In this document: positions 1 to 8,200 of the stretch, in pieces
Position numbering within the stretch: the first letter of the stretch is position 1
Layout: the number at the start of each line of letters is the position of its first letter
From: Chromera velia
Taxonomy: Eukaryota; Sar; Chromeraceae
Assembly (NCBI GenBank): GCA_018398765.1
Contig: JAHBMJ010005892.1
Span: 1-10,000 of the forward strand
Reading direction: 5' to 3'
DNA: 10,000 bases
The notes under the pieces: generated by a model
Database searches by the model: none
What the model saw: only the letters and a program-made list of their open reading frames with translations
Told to the model about the DNA's origin: nothing
Position numbers and translations under genes: made by a program

Positions 1-1461
1 GGCCGGTAGCCCCAGCCGTAGCCGTAGCCGCCGTAAAGCTGACGGTGCTCTGTAAACAAAGGAAAAAAAGAGAGAAAGAGAGAGCAGAGTAGACATGATG
101 CCAGAGGGTGAAGAAGAGAAAGAAAAGGGTTTGATAGCGGGAATACTGGAAGGAAACATTGCAGACAGGCAGCAGCAACGAAAAGAAAGTGAGAACAAAC
201 CCACCAAACAAGACAAGCACAGGCAGCGTACAAGAGGCAGGCAGGTGAGTAGGAAGACAGGCGGTCAGACAGAGAGATCGACAGAGTGCAGGAAGACGGA
301 CGGAGAATGCCCACCTGTGCCTTCATCCATTTGATGATCCATCTCTTCGTTGTCTTCGTCTGTCACGCCTGCAGGTAGCAGGGCGCATAGACAGAGTTGA
401 AAGAGAGACGGAAACAGACAGAAAAAAGGAAGTGGGATGTCTGAAAACCGTAAAGAAGGGCAAACGGACATGAAATGACAGAGAAGGAGAAAGCGATAGA
501 GAGAAACCAAACAGACTGCAGGATGCTTTTTCAGAAGGCGCTTGCCAGACCAGGTTTCAGCAACACAAGCAGCCAACTGACCGTGCTGCTCGTTCTCCTT
601 CTCCTCCATCTTCGCGTCATCCTTCTCAGAGGACTCCTCGGGGTCGTGGTCACCAGAGGTCTCACTGAGGCCGCGGCGCCCGCCTCGGCCGCCTCGGCCG
701 CCTCGGCCGCCTCGGCCACCGCGCCCGCGCCCCCACCCTCCCCAGCCCCAGCGGCGACGGCCCCAGCCCCAGCCCCAAGGGCGGCCCCAAGGCCGGTAGC
801 CCCAGCCCCAAGGGCGCCCCCAACCACCACGGTACCCGTACAGCTGTCGGTGCTCTGCACAATCAAGAGGAATGAACACTTCAAGTCAGTTGCACCGAAG
901 AAATAGGGACACGGCAGACCTGGGAAAATAAAATAATCCGAATCATTTCTCTCGGCTCAAGGCTGTCTCGTTTTCATGGAGCAGCATAAGGAGAGAAAGA
1001 CTGCAGCGCATGAAACAGAGAGGGAGGGGACAGGCTATACTTGGCCTACAGTGAGGTATCAGGATACACATGTAACATTAAAGCAAAGACGCAAAGAGCC
1101 GCGATGTTCCTTCCAACACACAGAACGATGAGAGGAAGGAGGGAATAGAAGTGATTGACCTCCACGCTCCTCCATCTGATCGGGATGTTCGTTCTCTTCT
1201 TCTGTCGTGCCTGCATGCGGAAAGGGAGAGGAGAGACATCATACTCGAGAAACTGGAGACGAAAAGACGCATGATGAAAAGAAAAAGTGGGCGGAGACAA
1301 AAGCAGATCCTCCTGCCAGTTAGCGACGATCAGGTCTCCAAAAGATTTCAGGAGAGAGAAAATTAAAACACCACACCAACCGGTCTGCTCATGCTCCTCC
1401 TCGTCCTTCTCAGACAGGTGACGCCCATGTCGTCCCAAAAAGCCGTGCAACCGACGGGCTG
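1..1461 (-). repeat. Tandem duplication of a two-exon coding module
   Basis: Exons 3+4, 5+6 and 7 (partial) of the minus-strand gene look like copies of one module. Exons 5 and 7 begin almost identically just after their CAG acceptors (AGCACCGACAGCTGTACGG at 854 and AGCACCGTCAGCTTTACGG at 49), both giving HRQLYG. Exon 3 begins with the weaker match RRLHG. Exons 3 and 5 end alike (SEKDEEEHEQ against SEKDDAKMEEKENEQ). The short exons 4 and 6 (51 and 54 nt) match as GTTEEENEHPDQMEERG and GVTDEDNEEMDHQMDEG. All six boundaries are phase 1, so modules can be added or lost without breaking the frame. Copy number beyond position 1 cannot be seen. Confidence 0.65.
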
Positions 1462-2263
1462 CTGCAAAACGGCAGACAGAAGAACGCACAATGGTTATGT
1501 ACATCGTACCACAAAAGCAAGGTATTGACACAAAAAAGTGAACTTTGGTTGAGAGAGAGAGAAGAAAACGACGGGGTAATGGCAGACAAAGATGGAATCA
1601 GGCAAGAGAACTGGCGGAGCCAAACAAAGATGGACACGCACCTGCTCCGTCTTCGTCAGAGGTCTCAGCAGGAACTTCACCGTCACCAGCCGGTTCAGCG
1701 GAAGGCTCAACGACCTCCCAGGTCATTTTCGGCACCATCACCTTTCCGTCCTCGAGGACAACCGGGTGGACCCCCTCGTCCTCAAAGAAGTCGTCTGCGT
1801 CCTCGTCATCCTGTAGAGCACAGGGAAGTGTAGCAAGAAAAAGAGGGGGAAGTCATGATACGGAGACTTCAGCTGGTTGTCGAAGATTCTGGCTGGGTTG
1901 ATGGGTAGAGAGTGTGGCAGACTGAGCATCTTCAGGGATAGTGCAGACCGAGTTTGCGCGCGCACACACACTCACACTACAAGGAGGGCTGACCCCAGAG
2001 GCCTCCATAGAGTAAGGAAAGTCGTCGTCGGCGTCTTTGGAGGAGTAGGGGAAGTCATCATCGTCGTCAAGATCTTCCTCCATCGCTTGGACTTCGGCTG
2101 AGAACGCAGGCTCTGTCGCCGTCTCCGCCACTGAAATGGCAGAAGAGGCCGTCGACTGCGCTTGAGTCGCCGTTGCAGCGTTACTGACCGAAGGTGCCCC
2201 CAGAGTAAGGGAGCACTGGTACAGTATAAGGACAATGGCTGGCGAGAGCCACTTGATCACCAT
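1..2263 (-). CDS. Secreted-type modular protein with acidic and Gly/Trp/Arg-rich repeats; seven exons, 3' end beyond window
   Basis: I do not recognise this gene. Exons on the minus strand: 2263-1976, 1810-1642, 1461-1381, 1210-1160, 854-582, 368-315 and 49-1 (incomplete). All introns are GT-AG; the first is phase 0 and the rest phase 1, so about 321 codons read through without a stop. The start at 2263 has a good context (ACC before ATG, G after) and opens a signal peptide: MVIKW, a hydrophobic core over residues 6-21, likely cleavage near Gly22-Ala23. Next come a Ser/Thr/Ala-rich stretch (24-60), two DDDFPYS repeats (68-74 and 79-85), an acidic exon 2, then alternating basic and acidic exons. 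Exon 5 begins EHRQLYG and carries WGRPWGWG-type repeats followed by an RGG tract and an acidic tail. The product is probably secreted, cell-surface or endomembrane. In an alga with a complex plastid a bipartite leader is possible, but residues 24-60 lack the usual basic residues. The exon 1 donor (GTGAGT at 1975) could instead be at 1993. An in-frame upstream ATG at 2356 would bury the signal peptide. Confidence 0.7.
682..718 (-). repeat. 9-bp tandem repeat encoding RGG tract
   Basis: About four copies of the 9-mer GCCTCGGCC on the plus strand (GGCCGAGGC on the coding minus strand). They encode repeated Arg-Gly-Gly in exon 5 of the minus-strand gene, directly after the Trp/Gly/Pro-rich stretch. 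Perfect 9-bp repetition keeps the frame and suggests recent slippage. The opposite strand reads as Ala-Ser-Ala repeats, a shadow of this tract. Confidence 0.8.
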
Positions 2264-2623
2264 GGTCAAGAGAGACCAGAGGGGTACCAAGACAAGAGAG
2301 TGAGCAGGAGTATCTACAAAGCTTTGATGTAGAAGTTCAACAAACAAACCGAGCACTCAAAGAAATCCGGGTGGACTCACTTCACGCAGACAAGGAGCAT
2401 CGTGAAATACCTCCAAGATCTGAACAAATTCTGGCAGATTGATTTTTCAAAGTTTTGGTCTTCCGATTTGAATTTTTTCAGTCTGCCGAGATTTTTTGCT
2501 CGAGCCGTCTCCGCGGAGCGAGCCAAGCAACTCGGAGGCGACCTTCGATCGCCCGGCCCCTCCGGCGCGGCCCCGCGGCCGCGCGACGTACGTACGCGTC
2601 CGCTGCCCGGAAGACATTGAAAG

Positions 2624-2647
2624 TTTTCAGTCTGACCAGACTGAAAA
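2624..2647. repeat. Perfect 11-bp inverted repeat (palindromic site) in the intergenic region
   Basis: TTTTCAGTCTG at 2624-2634 and its exact reverse complement at 2637-2647 are separated by two bases (AC). A further direct copy of the arm, with two extra T residues, lies at 2473-2485 on the other side of the CpG-rich core. The near-zero spacer favours a binding site for a dimeric regulator over an RNA hairpin. Function is inferred from position only. Confidence 0.55.
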
Positions 2648-2744
2648 AATCGCACTGGCAACGCGTTGATCGAATTTGCCTCACAAATTGCGTGACCAGT
2701 TCGACCATGTTCGACCTGTCACGTTGTCTGCGATGTCGTGCAAC

Positions 2745-2768
2745 TGCAGGACCAGTGCAGGTCTTGCA
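2745..2768. repeat. Imperfect inverted repeat just upstream of the TATA-like element
   Basis: TGCAGGACC (2745-2753) pairs with GGTCTTGCA (2760-2768) over a 6-base spacer, with one mismatch that is a G-U pair in RNA. It ends 11 bases before TATATTAA. It could be a protein-binding site for the plus-strand promoter or chance. Confidence 0.3.
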
Positions 2769-3147
2769 GCGTGCTGCTTTATATTAATAGCAGTGAAAAG
2801 CAATGAACTTTAAGGGCGACATTGAGGCCACAACGTTTGCGTCATGTTCAGTCTTGCCGGTGGAAAGATCGCTTCAGGCTGAGTTGGTCGCAAACTTATG
2901 CGCTTACCTTTGAAAGAGTTCGACTTCTACGTATAGATCTCGGCGAGTTGCGTTTTTGATCTGCTGCCTCTCTCTGATCTGTTTTGCACACTGTCAGACC
3001 GTTTGTGGTCGTGCGTCTTGAAGGTGGTGAGAGGAGTTGAGAGACGTTCGCGGGACGTCTCCACTGCTTTTGACGGTAGTGAGGCTCGGCTTTGCGGAAC
3101 ACTCTCCAGGTTTTAGAGTTGTCAGCAGACGCCTTCCTATCGAAGAA

Positions 3148-4779
3148 ATGTCCGCTAAGGTGACAGGCTGTGATGGCGAGGTCCTCTGTTTGGATCTGAG
3201 GCCTCGTGAGGAAGAGTCGAGGCAGAGGACCAGCTTCCTCCACCAACAGCCCCAACAGAGCCGCCCACAAAGCTCTACCCGCCCTCCTGGGGCGACCGCC
3301 CTGGCTGCCTTCGAAGAGGACACGAGAGAGTTCGCACGGACAAACAGGGAGGAGCTGTGGCACAGACACCTGATGGAGACGAGAGCCATCTCGATGGAGC
3401 GACAGATGGAGCTGTCAGCAGCCAACCAGGGGAAGCTGTACGACGCCCTCAAAGGTGGGTGCATGGGCATCTGGGTTGTTTGAGTCCAGTGGGCAGGATA
3501 GAGCAAGAAGACATGCAGGGGATTGATGTCAAACATTTCGTTTTCCTCCAAACGCGTATCAAAGTCCCCCAGATTTCCTTTACTTGTGCAGGGGAGGACG
3601 CAGATTCGTATTGCTTTTGTATCGACAAGTGCGCATTTGCGTCCCTCTGTGTGTATGTTTGTGACAGAGGTGGTTGCGCTCTGCCGGAGTGAAAGGACCC
3701 GGGAGGCGGAGAAGGAAGGAGACGGCGGGACCATCCTTCCAGACCTCTCCCAGAGAGTGGAGAAGCTCTCCACAGAGACGACGGAAATCAAGGTCAGAAA
3801 GGCAGATAGACACACGGAGGCACACAGGAAGGAGAGAAAGTCAGGTGACTGGAGAGCGAACGACAGACAGGCAGAGAAACACAGGTAGGTAAGCAGGCAT
3901 GGGTGCACAATTGGTCGACTGGTTTGCACTTCATTGAAGGAGAGGATCTCGGTCTGTTTTGGAAGGGACGAGACTGGGTGGTCGGTTCTTGGCTGGTCTG
4001 CGTATTGATTGAGTCTTCCTGTCTTCCCAATGGTCTCTCTGCGTGTGTTGACGCTTATACGTGCCTGCAGGAAGCCTGCGAGGCTCTGGCTACACATACA
4101 GGCAACACTCTGGAGAGACTCGAGAAGGCTCTGGTGACAGTCAAAAAGGTTTGTGTGTGTGGGTGTGTGTGTGTGAGAGAGAGAGAGAGATGACTCTTGA
4201 GGATCCTTCTCCATGTCTGTTTCTCGCGCGATACTCCGCAGCCGCTTTCGTTTTTTTCTATTTCTGCTCTTGCGTTCACAGTTTACTCGCAGACCCTAGC
4301 TCCTTTAGATACCTCGAATTTGCATGTGCATGCAGGTGGTGAGTGCAGAGAGTTGCCCTCCCTCCTGGGTCTCCGCCTTGAAGGAGGCTGCAGCCAAGGC
4401 CGTGGAGGAGGCGCGCGCAGGTGCAGAGAGAGAGCTGGCAGAAAATCTCCTGGGGGGGGAAGGGAGGGCAACAGGGGGACAACAAAGGCGGTCTCTGGGG
4501 TCTGCTCTCTCCCAGCGTATTGCGTCGGAGGTGCAAAAGAAGAAAGGGCCTACCGCTGCTGTGGAACGTCTGTATGGAGAAATGCAGGTGCGCTGTAGGA
4601 ATGTATCAGATAGACCGGAGGAGAGAGCTTTGCAAAGTGCACTTCACTGAGTATGTGCGTGGATGGTCAACCTGGGGAGTCACAGCTGCTTGTCTCTCTC
4701 CTCGTTTCTTCCCTAACCTCTAGCCCTTCCACCAGCTGGATTCGTACGTGAGTGTTTCTACACGGACTTGCGAGCACAC

Positions 4780-4810
<31 letters not shown>

Positions 4811-5177
4811 AAAACACATACACATACACACACAGACAGAGGGAGACAGATTGATGGATGACTACTACTCCCATCCCCGTATTCTCTCCTGTACTTGTTT
4901 TTGAGTTCTTCGGAGAGGCTCTTCACTCTTGACCCTGCTGTGTCTGTGCCTTCTGCTCTCTGTCCCTGACCGTTCCCGCCCACCAAGACCCCGGCTTCCG
5001 GCCCAACTTTCCCTTCCGGCCAGGCTGTGCCCTCACAAAACGAAGAGGGGATCCCGAACGTCCCTTCTCCTAGCTCTTCTGGGCGGATGGATGGTGTGAC
5101 ATTGCCTCCGTGCAGTTGCCCCATTTCGATTCGGTCTCCGATTTCTTCTCCTCCCACCTCCCACGCGACTACTTTCT

Positions 5178-5238
<61 letters not shown>

Positions 5239-8200
5239 TTGTGTGTGTGTGCGTGTGTGCAGGTTCTCCAGCACAAACTGAGCGCTCTCGACAGAGAGAG
5301 GACGCACAGAGCTGAGGAGTCCTTCTCTCTGGCTGCTGGGGGAAGAGCTGGAGGTATCGACGTGCCCCCGTCTCACCTGAGGCTTCTGCAGACCCTCCGA
5401 CAGCGGCCGTCCGGTACTGCCTACACACCGGCTTTGTACTCCACTTCTGCCCCCGCCCTAGGAAGGCCGGGGCACGGCCCTCGACCGGGAGGGGTGGAGA
5501 GGGCAGTGCAGAGAAGTGCGGTGGGGCCGGGATACGTCGACACGCAGTACGTGCCCATGGTCCCGACCAGCGAAGTTCCACCTGCGTTGTCGGAAGCCAC
5601 GAGGGGTGCGGAGACCCTCCTGGAGACTGCCAGTCGGCTGCGGTGGGATTCTGCTGAGCGGGCAGTGGCTGCAGTTGACGCGGCTGTGAACCAACAAGCA
5701 GAGGGGGTAGGGCTGCAGCGTGCTGTGCGTGATTCCGCAGCCGCAGTGGTACCTGCCCGAATTCTGGGGAGACAGGGGACGATGGGGGGTTCGGATTCTC
5801 GCTCTGTGCTTCTGCAAGAAAGGCCTTCTGAGCGCCCTGTCCAGACAAAACATTCGACTCGTGTCCCATCTCCGTCTCCTCAGCAGCAGAGGAAGACTGC
5901 GGTGCACCGGGTGACGAGGACGCCTAGAGCAGCGAATAGAGGGGTGAATGTGGAAGGCAGCAGGGGTGTGAAGGGAAAGGAAAAGGGCACAGGGAAACGG
6001 AGCGTGAGGTCCCCTCTTGCACCCCGTCTCGCCGTTGCTGAGAGAGTTAAGCGAAAGATTCTCGACGGTCCTTCCCGCCCTCATTCTTCAGCAGGCAAAG
6101 CAGCCGCTTCTCTTGAGGGCAGAGGGTCGAAAAAAGAAGTGAGCCCTGCTGAAGACAAAGAAAACGAAGCCATCCCCTCAGACTTGCAGCAGGCTGAAGA
6201 GGTAGGACCCCCTCAATCAGCTGTGGAGAATGAAGACGAAACTTCGTTAAAGAAGAAACACCCAGCCGCAGACTCCAGTGCGCGCCGCGAATGGACAGCT
6301 GATCAGGTGGGAGAGGAAGAGGGAGAGAGAGGTCCCCCCAGGGCAGAAGACCCCGTGAATGGACAACTGGAAGGAGAAGGAGAGGCGCAACCAGATCAGG
6401 GGATCTCTGACGAGACGCTCCCTGATTCCTTCACAACAACAGTAGCAGCAGCAGAAAGGAAGGAGACCACAGATGAATCTGTCGAAGAAGTTTCATCAGA
6501 GAGGGGGGCTGAAGATGTGAAAAAAAAGAAGGGGCAGCCCTCACCCGCGAGTCTAGAACCACACCCGCAGGTCGACACGCAAGGTGAGGAGGGTCGGAGC
6601 GTACAAGAGACGTCTTTTTTTGCGCTACGCTCTGTGCGTCCATCCGATCCGGTTGGTGGCCTCTTCAGCCTCACTGCGGGGGGGGAGGGAGTACTCTCAC
6701 ACCCTCTTCGCCTCTCCGTTCGTGCAGGGGGAAAGAAACCGTCCCACCTGCGTAGGCTCACCCCCTCCGTGCCCCCCCCTCCTCCCCAGCTCTACTCAAC
6801 CGCCCCCCAACGACAGGTGCCCCTCGACGCTTCCAGATTCAAACCCGCTGCACCTCCCCCTTTTCTCTCTTCTCCCCAAAGTCCCCCCCAGGCCACACGG
6901 CCAGGCGAGGAACTGTCGCCAGGCCGGACGCTGGGGCCCATGCGGGTGCGTGAAGGTCCCCGGATCTTCTACAAGGACGCTCACGTGTCCCCTGCTGTGA
7001 GATCTTTAGATCAGGAAAGAGCACCACCCCCTTTGTCTCCTGTCCCCCTTCGGGATGGAGGTGCTCAAACCCTGAGGACCACCAGAGAAACCTCTACCCA
7101 AGTAGAAGCAGTCGATGAAGAAGAGCCTGTCATTCCTCCTCTCACAAGGCCCCCTCTGGCAGACAGAGACGCGCAGACAGTGCCCATCACTGCTGACGCT
7201 GCTGTCACAACGGGAATACCTGCACCCCCTTGCCCCGTCTCAATTGCAGTGCAGGCAGAGGCACACCCACCTCCAGTCTCTCCTGCAAGAGAAAAGAGCC
7301 GCCGACGACGAAAATCCCGGAGGAGACGAGACGACGCCCCCCGCATCCTAGCCGTCCAAGATCTTCAGCTCTGCATCCCCCCTCCCGAGACCCCCCGCCC
7401 CGCACCCCGGTCCAGGCCCGCCCCTCCTCCCGTTGTTCCCGATCCCGTTGACGTGCCCACCGTTGTGGTCGTCACCCGCCCACAGGGGGAAGATGCCGGG
7501 GCCCCGCAGGCCCCTCCGGAGGGGGACGGGGCCCAGGATGCCATTCGGGACGCTCTGTGCAGCTGGCTATCGACCTTGCCGTCTCCCTTTCAGGACACTC
7601 CTGCACCCCCTCCCCCCCCACAATCAGTACCTGACCCCGGCATTGCCGCGGGTCTGCGAGATCTTCTGTCTGCCCTTCAGCAGACAGCAGGCCAACAGCA
7701 GATACTACAGGTGGAGTTGAGGGCCCAAGCCGATGTGCTTGCAGAGCGTTTGAGGACTCGGGCGGACACGGGGGTGGGTCCCGTGAGACCCCACGCGATG
7801 ACGGGAAGTACGGGAACCCAGACGCAGCTGTTGTTGGAGGGAGAGGAAGAGGGGGGACGAGAGGACAGAGGGGTCGAGACTGTCCCGCCAGAAGCGCATG
7901 AAGTCTCCGTGCAAGCTGCAATCAGCGCAAGTGGGTCGAATTCGGGTTTCATTTCCATGTTTTGTATCTGTATGGAGCGACGTTTTGTTCGGGCTCTCCG
8001 GTCTGTTGTCTTGAGTCTGTCTATTTGCTGTTGTGTGTATGAAGAATTGTGTGGCAAGGGATACACACCAGAAGACTGTAATGCGACACCCAGGTTTTAT
8101 GCGTTGGTCCATTTCAACTCGAATTCGGTCCAACTTCTCCTTCTCTCTCTGCACACATTCTTCGTGCATCTTCTCGACCTCCTACCCTGCAGCTCCTTCA

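Larger units (their letters stand above)
2264..3147. promoter_or_regulatory. Divergent intergenic region shared by the two genes
   Basis: This 884-bp region separates the start codon of the minus-strand gene (2263) from that of the plus-strand gene (3148), so both promoters and 5' UTRs should lie here. It contains a GC- and CpG-rich core at about 2505-2605 with a CGTACGTACG palindrome at 2587-2596, flanked by T-rich stretches with the word TTTTCAGTCTG. It also holds the inverted repeats listed separately and an AT-rich TATATTAA at 2780-2787, which could be a core element for the plus-strand gene. On the minus strand a GTGAGT donor at 2380 and a TTTGTAG acceptor ending at 2314 could bound a 67-nt 5' UTR intron; that is shorter than the other introns and uncertain. 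I find no convincing coding sequence here. The promoter role is inferred from position. Confidence 0.5.

Noticed and set aside
265-879. Minus-strand single-exon gene starting at ATG 879
   Set aside because: The ATG lies in intron sequence: a CAG acceptor at 857-855 precedes the repeated AGCACCGACAG exon start, and the frame beyond 582 reads through a clear intron. It is exons 5 and 6 of a larger gene.
475-906. Plus-strand open frame rich in Ala and Pro
   Set aside because: It is the antisense of the RGG/Trp-Gly exon of the minus-strand gene. The Ala-Ser-Ala and Pro-Ala repeats are by-products of the GC-rich repeat, and the frame runs across splice sites of the minus-strand gene.
1046-1531. 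Minus-strand 161-residue open frame as its own gene
   Set aside because: Only 1461-1381 looks coding in this frame. The rest is pyrimidine-rich intron, and the real downstream exon (1210-1160) is in another frame.
2377-2787. Overlapping open frames in the intergenic region
   Set aside because: They arise from the CpG-rich stretch, occur on both strands, lack matched splice sites and show no protein-like composition.
2994-4214. 406-residue minus-strand open frame
   Set aside because: It is antisense to exons 1-3 of the plus-strand gene. Its Ser/Leu/Cys-rich composition comes from purine-rich introns read backwards.
5116-5180. Possible 65-nt exon after GTGCAG at 5115, phase compatible with a 5093 donor
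   Set aside because: Its translation is a Leu/Pro/Phe run typical of a pyrimidine tract, and it would need a weak donor inside the TG repeat.
5110-5262. Start of the large protein within the TG repeat frame (Cys-Val repeat)
   Set aside because: There is no ATG, and the Cys-Val repeat is a translated TG microsatellite ending in a CAG acceptor, so this is intron.
5033-5869. 278-residue minus-strand open frame with His/Thr repeats
   Set aside because: It is a shadow of the plus-strand exon and the antisense of the TG microsatellite. It has no supporting splice sites or protein character.
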